Source: Desulfarculaceae bacterium (GTDB taxonomy: Bacteria > Desulfobacterota > Desulfarculia > Desulfarculales > Desulfarculaceae). From it: a stretch of DNA of 64,000 nucleotides. Under the pieces are notes generated by a model, which saw nothing but the letters and a program-made list of their open reading frames with translations, was not told where the DNA came from and made no database searches. A program made the translations under genes and the position numbers. The stretch covers positions 37,782 through 101,781 of the forward strand of contig JAIPEN010000014.1 of NCBI GenBank assembly GCA_021737145.1, read 5' to 3'. Of this stretch, positions 8,930 through 19,121 are shown piece after piece. Position 1 is the stretch's first letter; each line of letters begins with the position of its first letter.

Positions 8930-10219
8930 TTAGTGCTTGAAGGCCCGCTGGCCGGTGAAGACCATGGCCACCGGCGGGTCGGCCTGGTTGCAGGCCTCGA
9001 TGGACTCCCAGTCCCTGAGGCTGCCGCCGGGATGGGCGATGCAGCTCACTCCCTCGGCCAAACCCACGTCCACCCCGTCCCGGAAGGGGAAGAAGGCGTC
9101 GGAGATCATGATGGAGCCGGGTAGCCCGCCCTTGTCCAGCTGGGTCTGCTCGTCGAGGGCCTTGATCTTGGCCGGCTCCTCGCGCCCCTCGGCCACGGCC
9201 AGGGCCAGCTCATCGTACTTGAGGCCGTGCTCCAGCCAGCAGAGCTTGTTGGCGTACTTGGTGTAGGCCTTTGAAGCCGCGATGCGGGCCACGCCCACCC
9301 GGTCCTGCTCGCCGGTGCCGATGCCCACGGTGCAGCCGTCCTTCACATAGATGACGCTGTTGCTGGTCACCCCCTGCTCCACGGCCCAGCCGAAGACCAC
9401 GTCCTCCAGCTCGGCCGGGGTGGGCTGGCGCAGGGGCTCGACCATCTCGCCCTTGTGCTCGCACTTGGCGGGCAACAGGTCGGCCGCCCCCTTGACGGGG
9501 TTGAAGGAGCTGGTCTGCAGGACCATGCCGCCGTCGATGAGGCACTTGATGTCCAAAAAGCGGCGGTCCCGCCACTGATCCAGCTCGGCGATGCGGGGCA
9601 TGCCCAGGATGCGCAGGTTCTTGGCCTTTTTCAGGATGTCCAGGGCGCCTTCCTCGTAGTCCGGCGCGGCCACCACCTCCAGGTAGAGCTCGCCCATCAT
9701 CTCGGCCGTGGTCTTGTCCACCGGACGGTTGAGCACCGCCGCCCCGCCAAAGGCCGCGATGAGGTCGGCCAAAAAGGCTTTCTCATAGGCCTCGGAGATG
9801 GAGTCCGCCACCGCCGCGCCCGAGGGGTTGTTGTGCTTCATGATGGCGCAGGCCGGCTTGTGGGTCAGGTAGCGCAGGATGTGCAGGGCCCCGTCCACAT
9901 CGGTGAGGTTGGTCTTGCCCGGGTGCTTGCCCGCCTGGAGCATCTGGGCCTCGTCAATGGCGCTGACCAGGCCCTGTCCCGGGCCGATGAGCTCCACCTC
10001 GCCCACGCTTGGCTGGCCGGAGACCAGCTGGTAGAGCGCGGCCTCCTGGCCCGGGTTCTCGCCGTACCTGAGGCCCTTTTCGATGAGCTCGCCCTTGTCG
10101 TCGGCCAGCTTCCAGGCGCGCTTGGCATAGACCAGCTCCGTGCCGCCCAGGTTCAGCTTGACCTCGGACGGAAAATGATCGGCCATCACCGTGCGGTATT
10201 GAGCCTTGATGTCTGCCAC
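8930..10219 (-). CDS. AICAR transformylase (PurH C-domain type), no IMP cyclohydrolase domain
   Basis: LRYGENPGQEAALY, KHNNPSGAA, FFPFRDGVDVGLAEGV; 429 aa. Confidence 0.85.
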   Translation of the reverse strand: MADIKAQYRTVMADHFPSEVKLNLGGTELVYAKRAWKLADDKGELIEKGLRYGENPGQEAALYQLVSGQPSVGEVELIGPGQGLVSAIDEAQMLQAGKHPGKTNLTDVDGALHILRYLTHKPACAIMKHNNPSGAAVADSISEAYEKAFLADLIAAFGGAAVLNRPVDKTTAEMMGELYLEVVAAPDYEEGALDILKKAKNLRILGMPRIAELDQWRDRRFLDIKCLIDGGMVLQTSSFNPVKGAADLLPAKCEHKGEMVEPLRQPTPAELEDVVFGWAVEQGVTSNSVIYVKDGCTVGIGTGEQDRVGVARIAASKAYTKYANKLCWLEHGLKYDELALAVAEGREEPAKIKALDEQTQLDKGGLPGSIMISDAFFPFRDGVDVGLAEGVSCIAHPGGSLRDWESIEACNQADPPVAMVFTGQRAFKH

Positions 10220-10264
10220 TGACTATCTCCTTCCGGCTCAGCGAGCCGGCGCGTGCTTAAAGGT

Positions 10265-11077
10265 CTATTTCTTGCCCAGGGACTTGCCCCGCCCGGTGGC
10301 CGCCTCCACCGCGTTGTACAGCGCGGCCCTGAGGCCTCCGCGCTCCAGCTCGGCCAGGCCGGCTATGGTGGTGCCGCCGGGGCTGGTCACCATGTCCTTG
10401 AGCTCGCCGGGGTGCTGGCCGCTCTCGATGAGCAGGCGGGCCGCCCCGGCCACGGTGTGAGCGGCCAGGGCCAGCGAGGTGGCCCGGTCCAATCCCTGGT
10501 TCACTCCCGCGTCGGACAGGGCCTCGATGATTATGAACACGTAGGCCGGCCCGGAGCCGGACACGGCGGTCACCGCGTCCATGAGCTTTTCTTCCACCAC
10601 CACCACCGGGCCCACCGCGCCGAAGATCAGGCGGGCGGTCTCCAGGTGCTCCCCGGCCAGGCCGGGGCCGCCGCAAATGGCGGTGATGCCGTGGCCGATC
10701 AGGGCCGGGGTGTTAGGCATGGCCCGCACCAGGGGCTGGTCCGCGGGCAGGGCCTCGGCCACGCTGGCCCGCTGGACCCCGGCGGCCAGGGTGATGACCA
10801 AAGTGTCGGGGGTCAGGCAGCCGGCCGCGGCCTGGGCCACTCCGGCCATGTCGGCCGGCTTGACCGCCAGGATGAGCACCTCCAGGCCGCCCAGGCCGGA
10901 GCAGGCGTCCACCACGCTCACCCCCAGGTCGGTGCGGAGCTGGCCGGCCCGCTCTTCCAGCTTTTCGGCCACCACCACCTGATCGGCTCCGCAGAGCCCG
11001 GAGCCCAGCATGCCCTTTAACAGGGCCGAGCCCATGTTGCCGCCCCCCACCAGGCCTATGCGTCCCTTTAATGCCAT
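10265..11077 (-). CDS. proC: Pyrroline-5-carboxylate reductase
   Basis: GLVGGGNMGSALLKGML...VRAMPNTPALIG...SGSGPAYVF. Confidence 0.93.
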   Translation of the reverse strand: MALKGRIGLVGGGNMGSALLKGMLGSGLCGADQVVVAEKLEERAGQLRTDLGVSVVDACSGLGGLEVLILAVKPADMAGVAQAAAGCLTPDTLVITLAAGVQRASVAEALPADQPLVRAMPNTPALIGHGITAICGGPGLAGEHLETARLIFGAVGPVVVVEEKLMDAVTAVSGSGPAYVFIIIEALSDAGVNQGLDRATSLALAAHTVAGAARLLIESGQHPGELKDMVTSPGGTTIAGLAELERGGLRAALYNAVEAATGRGKSLGKK

Positions 11078-11154
11078 GATGCCATTCTCCTCCCCGGCGT
11101 TCGGCGCCGGGCTTGTCCCCTACTATAGCCGTTGGCGGCCCCGGGCTCCAGGGG

Positions 11155-12582
11155 TCAGGCGCAAGATGGCCGCCCGATCCGGTAGCGGCGGCCTCCCCGC
11201 TTGCCGTTGGCCTGGGCCAGGCCGGCCTTGGCCAGGGCGGCCAAGACGTTCTTGGCCGTGGAGTCGGAGCAGTCCAGCTCGGCGCGCAAATCCTGGTTGG
11301 CCATTTCCCGGTCTTGCCAACGGGCCAGCACCCCGGCCAGGGGGGCCTTGCGCGCCCGGGCGATGCCCTCCACCGGGCCCAAATCGGCCAGCCAGCGGGC
11401 CTCGTCGCCCTGGCCGCCGCACAGGTGGGGCGGGAGCTGGGCCGGGGTTATCTCCTCCCCCCGGCACAGCACCACCAAACGCTGCACCAAATGGTTGAGC
11501 TCGCGCAGGTTGCCCGGCCAGGCATGGGCCTTCATCAGCTCGCGGGTCTCGGGGGACATGCTCACCCGCCGCCTGGCCAGGCCGCAGGCCTGCTCCAAAA
11601 AATAGTCCATCAGCAGGTCCAGGTCTTCCTTGCGCTCCCTGAGGGGCGGCAGGTCCAAGGGCACCACCTGGATGCGGTAGAGCAGCGCCTGGTTGAACCC
11701 GCCCTTGGCGGCCGCGCCAACCAGGTCGCGGTGGGTGGCCGCCACCAGACGGAAGTCCACCGGCACCTCGCCGCTGCCGCCCACCGGAGTCACCGCCCGG
11801 TTCTCCAACACCCTGAGCAGGCGCACCTGCACCTCGGGCGGGGCCTCGCCGATCTCGTCCAAGAACAGGGTGCCCCCGGCCGCCTGGCGCACATAGCCCT
11901 GGCGGGCCTGCTCCGCGCCGGTGAAGGCCCCCTTTTCATGACCGAACAACTCGCTCTCCAGCAGGTTGGGCGGCAGGGCCGCGCAGTTGACCACCACCAG
12001 GGGCCCTTCCCGCCGGGGGCTGAGCCGGTGCAGGCGGCGGGCCATCAGCTCCTTGCCCGTGCCGCTCTCCCCGGTGATCAGCACCGGGAAGTCCGTGCCA
12101 GCCACCAGGCTCAAGTCTTCGACAACCTTTGCAAAGGCGGGCGACGACCCCAGCAGGGTCTCGCCGGGCTCCAGGGCGGCCGGGGCCGGGGCGCTTATCC
12201 CCTCCCCGGCCAGGGCGGCCAGACGCTCCAGGTTCATCAGCCCGGGCAGGGCCGCCTCCATGCGGGCTGCCACGGTCCGCTCCAGGTCCGGGGAGGCCAT
12301 GAGCCGCTTGTGCACCTCGCGGCGCACCGCTGTCTCGGCCTCGCCCAGGGCCAGGCGTCTGCCCGCCAGGGAGAGCACCACCTCCACCACCGCCGAGGCC
12401 AGGTCCTTCACGGCCTGGCGCTGCCGGTGGTCCAGGCCCTCCACGGGCGGCAGGGGCCGCACCCGCTGCCCCACCCGGGGACGGGCCAAGACGCCGCTTC
12501 CATTCAGATGGGCGGCCAGCTCCCCGGCGGCGGCCAGGGCGACTCTCTGGGCTGGTTGCAAGGGCTCCCCCCTTCCAGGCAA
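11155..12582 (-). CDS. Sigma-54 interaction (AAA+) transcriptional regulator
   Basis: [32 protein letters not shown] motifs; exact start uncertain. Confidence 0.88.
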   Translation of the reverse strand: MPGRGEPLQPAQRVALAAAGELAAHLNGSGVLARPRVGQRVRPLPPVEGLDHRQRQAVKDLASAVVEVVLSLAGRRLALGEAETAVRREVHKRLMASPDLERTVAARMEAALPGLMNLERLAALAGEGISAPAPAALEPGETLLGSSPAFAKVVEDLSLVAGTDFPVLITGESGTGKELMARRLHRLSPRREGPLVVVNCAALPPNLLESELFGHEKGAFTGAEQARQGYVRQAAGGTLFLDEIGEAPPEVQVRLLRVLENRAVTPVGGSGEVPVDFRLVAATHRDLVGAAAKGGFNQALLYRIQVVPLDLPPLRERKEDLDLLMDYFLEQACGLARRRVSMSPETRELMKAHAWPGNLRELNHLVQRLVVLCRGEEITPAQLPPHLCGGQGDEARWLADLGPVEGIARARKAPLAGVLARWQDREMANQDLRAELDCSDSTAKNVLAALAKAGLAQANGKRGGRRYRIGRPSCA

Positions 12583-12708
12583 AGTTGTTCTTTAATACCC
12601 CAGGCTCGGCCCCCCTGGCAAGCCGCCGCCGCCCTTGCCAGTATGGGGGCCCGATGCTATAAAATCTTATTCAGGCTGTATAAATCGCCAACCGGCTCGG
12701 AGCGAAAC

Positions 12709-13809
12709 ATGATCAAAACCCGCCTGGCCAAGCTGCGCGCCTTCTTGGCTGCCCAGGACCTGGACGCCCTGCTGGTCACCCTGCCGGCCAACCGCCGCTA
12801 TCTCAGCGGTTTCGCGGCCGAGGACGGCCAATGGGGCGAAAGCTCCGGCTCCCTGCTCATCAGCCAAAACGCGGCCCTGCTGCTCACCGACTTCCGCTAC
12901 GAGCTCACCGCCCGGGCCCAGGCGCCCTATTTCGAGACCCTGACCTACCAGCAGGGCCTGCCCTTGCTCCTGGGCATGGTGCTGCCCGAGCTGGGGGTCA
13001 AGACCCTGGCCTACGAGTCCGAGGGCATGCTCGACATCTGGCGGCGGCGCATCGAGGCCAAGCTGGACGGGGTGGACCTGGTGCCCACCGAGGGACTGGT
13101 CGCCCAATGGCGGGTGGTCAAAAACACCGCTGAAATAGAGGCCTTGGCCGCCAGCCTGGCCCTGATGGAAAAGGTGCTGGACCAGGTGTTGGCCTCGGAC
13201 ATCGTGGGCAAAAAGGAGCGCGAGCTGGCCCTGGCCATCGCCCGGGCGGTGGAGGACGCCGGAGCCCAGGACGTGGCCTTTCCGCCCCTGGTGGCCTCCG
13301 GGCCCAACGGGGCCGAGCCCCACGCCGAGAGCGGCGAGCGGGTCATAGAGCGCGGCGACCCGGTGGTGTTCGACGTGGGCGCGCGACTCAACGGCTATTG
13401 CTCGGACATCTCGCGCACCGTGGTGGCCGGCGGCCTGGAGGCGGCGGACGAGCGCTTCAAGGAGATATACGCCGTCACCCTGAAGGCCAAGCAAAAGGCC
13501 ACGGCCGAGATCATGCCCGGCATCACCGGCAACGAGGCGGACCAGATCGCCCGCCAGGTCATCGACCAGGCCGGCTTCGGCTCCCGCTTCGGCCATTCCC
13601 TGGGCCACGGGGTGGGCCTGGCCACCCACGAGGAACCCCGGGTGGGCCCCCGGGCCGACGACGTGCTGAGCCCGGGCATGGTCTTCACCATCGAGCCGGG
13701 CATCTATCTTCCCGAATACGGCGGAGTGCGCCTGGAGGACATGGTGCTGCTCACCGATGGCGGCTGCCGCCGCCTGGGGAGCCTGGACCGCTTTTATGAG
13801 CTCGCCTAA
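12709..13809 (+). CDS. M24 family Xaa-Pro peptidase
   Basis: Internal ATG MIKTRLAKLRAFLAAQDLDALL...DVGARLNGYCSDISRT...HGVGLATHEEPRVG. Confidence 0.92.
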   Translation: MIKTRLAKLRAFLAAQDLDALLVTLPANRRYLSGFAAEDGQWGESSGSLLISQNAALLLTDFRYELTARAQAPYFETLTYQQGLPLLLGMVLPELGVKTLAYESEGMLDIWRRRIEAKLDGVDLVPTEGLVAQWRVVKNTAEIEALAASLALMEKVLDQVLASDIVGKKERELALAIARAVEDAGAQDVAFPPLVASGPNGAEPHAESGERVIERGDPVVFDVGARLNGYCSDISRTVVAGGLEAADERFKEIYAVTLKAKQKATAEIMPGITGNEADQIARQVIDQAGFGSRFGHSLGHGVGLATHEEPRVGPRADDVLSPGMVFTIEPGIYLPEYGGVRLEDMVLLTDGGCRRLGSLDRFYELA

Positions 13810-13810
13810 G

Positions 13811-14068
13811 AGCCCGCATATTTCATTAGGGTTGGGTGGCAATTAGCGACGGATCGGTACTCATTGGCCGTTATGAAAAAAGTACCCACGTTATTCAGGT
13901 GCAGTTTGTTATCACCACCGGCACAGCCAGCCGCAGGCAGACAAGGCGGCCGGCAAGTGAGGGCCGCAGGCGTAGCCATAGCTACGTCGAGGCCCGAGCG
14001 TAGCCGGGAACGCCGTATGCCGGTGGCTGGCGCAGCCGGACGCGCGGCCCTAATGAAATATGCGGGCT
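13811..14068. mobile_element. MITE-like 258-bp element with 21-bp perfect terminal inverted repeats
   Basis: AGCCCGCATATTTCATTAGGG at 13811-13831 is the exact reverse complement of CCCTAATGAAATATGCGGGCT at 14048-14068; internal palindromes. Confidence 0.7.
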
Positions 14069-14974
14069 AACCCCCCGGCCCCGGCCCTGCACCAGGCGGT
14101 GGACCGCTATCTGGAGCACCTGGCCGCCGAGCGGGGCATGAGCCCCAACACGGTGCAGGCCTATGCCGAGGATCTGCACGAGATCACCGGCTATCTCCTG
14201 GAGCAGGAGATCACGGCCTGGGACCAGGTGGAGCCCTTGCACCTGGTGGGCTACCTGGCCAAGGCGTCCAAAAAGGGCCTGGCCCCCCGCACCCGGGCCC
14301 GGCGGCTTTCGGCCGCGCGCGGACTGGCCGCCTATCTCATGGCCCGGGGCGAGATAAAGGCCGACCCCCTGGCCGGGCTGAGCGGGCCCCGCCTGCCCGG
14401 CGGCCTGCCCTACTTCCTCTCCCGCGAGGAGGTGGAGGGACTGCTGGCCGCGCCGGACCCCAAGACCGACCTGGGGGCGCGCGACCGGGCCATGCTGGAG
14501 CTGATGTACGCGGCGGGCCTCAGGGTCAGCGAGGTGCTGGGCCTGGGGGTGGGCGACGTGCAGTTCCAGATCGGCTGCCTGCTGATCAGGGGCAAGGGCG
14601 ACAAAGAGCGCCTGGTGCCGGTGCACGAAACCGCGCTCAAGGTGCTCACCGAATATCTGGAGGGCGCCCGCAACCGCCTGCTCAAGGGGCAGCGGCACGA
14701 AGAGGTGTTCCTCAACAACCGGGGCGGCCCCCTGAGCCGCATGGGAGTGTGGAAGATCGCCAACAAGTACTTCAAGCAGGCGGGCATCACCGGGCCGGTG
14801 ACCCCCCACACCCTCAGGCACACCTTTGCCACCCATCTGCTGGAGGGCGGGGCCGACCTGCGCTCGGTGCAGCTCATGCTGGGTCATGCCGACATCGGCA
14901 CCACCCAGGTCTACACCCACGTAACCACCCAGCGGCTGGTCAAGGTGCACCACCGCTACCACCCCCGGGGCTGA
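14060..14974 (+). CDS. Tyrosine recombinase XerC/XerD
   Basis: VDRYLEHLAAERGMSPNTVQAYAEDL...HTLRHTFATHLLEGGADLRSVQLMLGHADIGTTQVYTHV. Confidence 0.92.
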   Translation: MRANPPAPALHQAVDRYLEHLAAERGMSPNTVQAYAEDLHEITGYLLEQEITAWDQVEPLHLVGYLAKASKKGLAPRTRARRLSAARGLAAYLMARGEIKADPLAGLSGPRLPGGLPYFLSREEVEGLLAAPDPKTDLGARDRAMLELMYAAGLRVSEVLGLGVGDVQFQIGCLLIRGKGDKERLVPVHETALKVLTEYLEGARNRLLKGQRHEEVFLNNRGGPLSRMGVWKIANKYFKQAGITGPVTPHTLRHTFATHLLEGGADLRSVQLMLGHADIGTTQVYTHVTTQRLVKVHHRYHPRG

Positions 14975-14981
14975 TTTTTTC

Positions 14982-17660
14982 ATGAGCGCCGCCGGCCCTT
15001 ACCAGAAACCGCCCCGCGACGTGGAGGTGATCACCACCCACGTCAACGCGGACTACGACGCCCTGGCCTCCATGCTGGCCGCGGCCAAGCTCCATCCCGA
15101 GGCCATGCTGGTCTTCCCCGGGGCCCAGGAGCGCAACCTGCGCAACTTCTTCGTGGAGTCGGTGAGCTTTCTCTACAACTTCGTCAAGATCAAGCAGGTG
15201 CCCTTCGACCGGGTGGGCCGCCTGATCCTGGTGGACAACCGGCAAAAGGACCGCATCGGCGACCTGGCCCGCCTGGCCGACGACCCCGAGGTGGAGGTGA
15301 TCGCCTATGACCACCACCCGGACTCGGACAACGACGTAAAGGCCGACTTCCAGATCGTGGAGATGGTGGGCTCCACGGTGACCATCATGACCAAGCTGCT
15401 GCGCAAGGAGGGCATCACCCTCAGCGAGGACGAGGCCACCCTGCTGGCCCTGGGCATCTACGAGGACACCGGCTCCTTCCACTTCATCTCGGCCACCCCG
15501 GCCGACTTCGAGGCCGCCGCCTGGCTGGTGAGCCAGGGGGCCATGCTCAACGTGATCTCCGACCTCATCACCCGGGAGCTGTCCGCCGACGAGGTGGGCC
15601 TGCTCCACGACCTGATCGAGGCGGCCGAGACCCTCAACGTGGGCGGGACCTCCATCGTGGTGAGCCAGGTGAGCCGCGATGCCTACGTGCCCGAATTCGC
15701 GGTGCTGGTGCACAAGTTCATGGACATGGAAAACCTGGACGCCCTGTTCACCCTGGCCCGCATGGAGGGCCGGGTGTATCTGGTGGCCCGCTCCCGTTTG
15801 CCCGAGGTGGACGCCGGAGCCATCGCCTCGGCCATGGGCGGGGGGGGACACCCCAGCGCGGCCAGCGCCACCCTCAAGGACATGACCCTGGTGGAGGCCT
15901 CGGAGCGGCTCAAGAACCTCCTGCGCTCCTCCATCAACCCCACCATCCTGGCCCGCGACCTGATGACCGCCCCGGTGATAACCGTGCCGCCCGAGACCAC
16001 CCTCAAGGAGGCGGAGGGGGTGCTCACCCGCTACAACGTCAACGTGCTGCCGGTGAGCGGCGGGGGCGAGGTGCGGGGCATCATCACCCGCCAGACCGTG
16101 GAAAAGGCGGTGTTCCACGGCCTGGGCGATCTGAGCGTGGTGGAATACATGACCCCCGGAGGAAAGGTGCTCGCCCCGGAGGCCACCCTGGTGGAGGTGG
16201 AGGAGGCGGTGGTGGAGCGCCGCCAGCGCCTGGTGCCGGTCATGGAGGGCTCCAAGCTGCTGGGGGTGGTCACCCGCACCGACCTGCTCAACACCCTTAT
16301 CGAAAACCCGCTGATCACCGAGCGCCACGCCGAGCGCTACGAAGGCCCCCGCCCGGTGCGCCACAAGAACATCAAGAGCCTCATGGGCGAGCGCCTGCCC
16401 CGGGGGGTCATCAAGACCCTCAAGGAGATGGGCTCGGTGGCCCAGGATTTGGGGTTCAAGGCCTTTTTGGTGGGCGGCTCGGTGCGCGATCTGTTCCTCA
16501 GACGGGACAACCTGGACCTGGACATCGTGGTGGAGGGCGACGGCATCGCCTTTGCCCGGCGCTACGGCCAGCTCCACTCCGAGGTCAAGGTGCGCACCCA
16601 CAAGAAGTTCAACACCGCCAACCTCACCTTTGACCGCGGGCTGAGCATGGACGTGGCCACCGCCCGCCTGGAGTACTACGACTCCCCGGCCGCCCTGCCG
16701 GTGGTGGAGCTTTCCAGCCTAAAGCTGGACCTCTACCGCCGCGACTTCACCATCAACACCCTGGCCGTGGTGCTCAACTCCGAAGGCTTCGGCCAGCTGG
16801 TGGACTTTTTTGACGGACTCCGCGACATCAAGGAAAAGGCGGTGCGGGTGCTGCACAACCTTTCCTTTGTGGAGGACCCCACCCGGGTGTTCAGGGCGGT
16901 GCGCTTCGAGCAGCGCTTCGGCTTCCGCATCGGCAAGCTCACCGAGGGCCTGATCAAAAACGCCGTCAAGATCGACGCCTTCAAGCGCCTGTCCAGCCGG
17001 CGGCTCTTTGGCGAGTTCCGCCAGATGCTCGAAGAAGAGCGGGCGGTGGACTGCCTCCGGCGGCTCCGGGCCCTCAGGCTGCTCTACGTGTTCCACGCCG
17101 AGCTCAGGCTGGAGCCCAAGGACGAGGAACTGCTGGGGGACCTGGAAGAGGCCCTGGCCTGGCACCGCCTTTCCTTCCTGGACCAGCCGGTCAGCCAATG
17201 GCTGGTATACTACCTGGGCCTGGGCGACTCCCTGGAGCGGGAGCAGCGCCTGGCCTTGAGCAAGCGCCTGGGTTTTTCGCCCAAGCAGCGCGAGGAAATG
17301 GAAAACGAGCGCTCGCGGGCTTTGCAGTCCCTGAACCTCTTGCAGCGCAAGAAGCCCCGCGCCTCGGAGATTTACTTCTGGCTGCAGCCCCTGGAGCCGG
17401 AGTACCAGTTGTTCGTCATGGCCAAGGCCACCCGCCAGTGGGCCAAGCGGGCGGTTAGCCAATATCTCACCAGCCTGGTGCGGGTGCGGCCCGATCTGGG
17501 CGGCGGGGATCTCAAGGACATGGGCTTTTCGCCCGGTCCCTTGTTCAAACGCATCCTGGACCGGCTGCAGGCCGCCCGCCTGGACGGCGAGGTGCTCACC
17601 CGGGAGCAGGAGTTGCAACTGGTGAAACGCGAATTCAGCCCGGAGGAGCAGTCGGCATGA
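14982..17660 (+). CDS. DHH phosphoesterase - CBS pair - polyA polymerase/tRNA nucleotidyltransferase fusion
   Basis: THVNADYDALASM, VDNRQKDR, DHHPDSDND; two CBS repeats; VGGSVRDLFLRRDNLDLDIVV, RDFTINTLAV. Confidence 0.92.
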   Translation: MSAAGPYQKPPRDVEVITTHVNADYDALASMLAAAKLHPEAMLVFPGAQERNLRNFFVESVSFLYNFVKIKQVPFDRVGRLILVDNRQKDRIGDLARLADDPEVEVIAYDHHPDSDNDVKADFQIVEMVGSTVTIMTKLLRKEGITLSEDEATLLALGIYEDTGSFHFISATPADFEAAAWLVSQGAMLNVISDLITRELSADEVGLLHDLIEAAETLNVGGTSIVVSQVSRDAYVPEFAVLVHKFMDMENLDALFTLARMEGRVYLVARSRLPEVDAGAIASAMGGGGHPSAASATLKDMTLVEASERLKNLLRSSINPTILARDLMTAPVITVPPETTLKEAEGVLTRYNVNVLPVSGGGEVRGIITRQTVEKAVFHGLGDLSVVEYMTPGGKVLAPEATLVEVEEAVVERRQRLVPVMEGSKLLGVVTRTDLLNTLIENPLITERHAERYEGPRPVRHKNIKSLMGERLPRGVIKTLKEMGSVAQDLGFKAFLVGGSVRDLFLRRDNLDLDIVVEGDGIAFARRYGQLHSEVKVRTHKKFNTANLTFDRGLSMDVATARLEYYDSPAALPVVELSSLKLDLYRRDFTINTLAVVLNSEGFGQLVDFFDGLRDIKEKAVRVLHNLSFVEDPTRVFRAVRFEQRFGFRIGKLTEGLIKNAVKIDAFKRLSSRRLFGEFRQMLEEERAVDCLRRLRALRLLYVFHAELRLEPKDEELLGDLEEALAWHRLSFLDQPVSQWLVYYLGLGDSLEREQRLALSKRLGFSPKQREEMENERSRALQSLNLLQRKKPRASEIYFWLQPLEPEYQLFVMAKATRQWAKRAVSQYLTSLVRVRPDLGGGDLKDMGFSPGPLFKRILDRLQAARLDGEVLTREQELQLVKREFSPEEQSA

Positions 17661-18331
17661 TGGGCGGCATCACGGATTTTCTGGTCAAAGTGGTCATTCT
17701 GGCCCCGCCCATTCTCATGGCCCTGACCGTGCACGAGGCCTCCCACGCCCTGGTCTCCTGGCTGCGGGGCGACTCCACGGCCAAGCTCAGGGGCCGCCTG
17801 AGCCTCAACCCCCTGCGCCATCTGGACCCGGCCGGCACCCTGGTGTTTTTCATCACCGCCTGGTTCGGGGCTGGCTTCGGCTGGGCCAAGCCGGTGCCGG
17901 TGGACGGACGCCGCCTCAAGAATCCCCGGCGGGACATGATCTGGATCTCGGCCGCCGGTCCGGTGAGCAACATCCTGTTCGCCATCATCATCGCGGTGGT
18001 GCTCTACTTCCTGGTGAGCGCCGGGATCTTCGCGGGCTATGCCGACTGGAAATGGTTTTTGGCCCAGATGTTCCTCACCGGGGTGACGGTCAACGTTATC
18101 CTGGCCTTTTTCAACCTGATCCCCCTGCCCCCCCTGGACGGCTCGGGCATCCTCACCGGCCTGCTCAGCCCCCGGGCGGCCATGCGCTATCAGGAGCTCA
18201 GCCGCTACGGTTTCATGATCCTCCTGGCCCTGATCTTCCTGCCCCGCTGGGTGCCGGGCATGCCCGATATAATCAGCTACCTGGTTCTCTATCCGGCCCA
18301 TTCCGTGCTAAACCTGTTGTTGCCCTACTAG
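17657..18331 (+). CDS. Site-2 protease family (M50) membrane metalloprotease
   Basis: HEASH motif, SAAGPVSNILFAI, NLIPLPPLDGSGI. Confidence 0.9.
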   Translation: MMGGITDFLVKVVILAPPILMALTVHEASHALVSWLRGDSTAKLRGRLSLNPLRHLDPAGTLVFFITAWFGAGFGWAKPVPVDGRRLKNPRRDMIWISAAGPVSNILFAIIIAVVLYFLVSAGIFAGYADWKWFLAQMFLTGVTVNVILAFFNLIPLPPLDGSGILTGLLSPRAAMRYQELSRYGFMILLALIFLPRWVPGMPDIISYLVLYPAHSVLNLLLPY

Positions 18332-18350
18332 GCTAAGAGGCGAGCCGGGA

Positions 18351-19121
18351 ATGGACGTAGCCCTAAAGCTGGAAATCTTCGAAGGCCCCCTGGACCTTCT
18401 GTTGCACCTCATCCGCAAGAACGAGGTGGACATCTACGACATCCCGGTGGCCCTGATCACCCATCAGTACCTGGAATATCTGGACCTGATGCGCGATCTG
18501 TCCATCGGGGTGGCCGGCGACTTCCTGGTCATGGCCGCCACCCTGCTGCACATCAAGAGCCGCATGCTCCTGCCCTCCTACGACTCCAGCGAAGACGAGC
18601 AGGAAGAAGACCCCCGGGTGGACCTGGTGGAGCGGCTCAAGGAGCACATGCGCATCAAGGCGGCGGCCGACAAGCTGGGCGAGCGCGACTGGCTGGACCG
18701 CGACGTGTTCGCCCGGGGCGGCGGCCACAAGGAAGTGGAAAAGGTCCGGGCCGGGCAGGAGGAGGTCATCGAGGCCGGGGTCTTCGAGCTCATCGAGGCC
18801 TTCCGCCAGCTCATGAACCGCCGCCACGAGCAGCTGGTGCTGGAGCTTCCCAAGGACCGCATGTCCCTGGAGGACCGCATCAGCCAGTTGCTGGAGCTTT
18901 TGCGCCGCCGCCAGACCATGACCTTTGAGGAATTTTTCGCGGACGCGCGCACCCGCCCCCGCTTGGTGGTAACCTTCCTGGCCTTGCTGGAGCTGACCCG
19001 TCTGGGCCTGATCCGGCTGTACCAGGACCGTATGGCCGGCCAGGCGAACCAGCCGCCCCAGTGGGGCGTGTTGCGGGTGTATTTCCAAGTATCGGCCGAG
19101 GGACAGGAGAACGAGGCTTGA
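18351..19121 (+). CDS. scpA: Segregation and condensation protein A
   Basis: LEIFEGPLDLLLHLIRKNEVDIYDIPVALITHQYLEYL. Confidence 0.95.
   Translation: MDVALKLEIFEGPLDLLLHLIRKNEVDIYDIPVALITHQYLEYLDLMRDLSIGVAGDFLVMAATLLHIKSRMLLPSYDSSEDEQEEDPRVDLVERLKEHMRIKAAADKLGERDWLDRDVFARGGGHKEVEKVRAGQEEVIEAGVFELIEAFRQLMNRRHEQLVLELPKDRMSLEDRISQLLELLRRRQTMTFEEFFADARTRPRLVVTFLALLELTRLGLIRLYQDRMAGQANQPPQWGVLRVYFQVSAEGQENEA

Noticed and set aside
12600-12660. Sigma-54 promoter (TGGC...TTGC) upstream of the regulator
   Set aside because: Spacing between GG and GC is too long for a -24/-12 element
11113-12700. Long plus-strand extension upstream of the Xaa-Pro peptidase
   Set aside because: Antisense shadow of the sigma-54 regulator; true peptidase start is MIKTRLAKL at 12709
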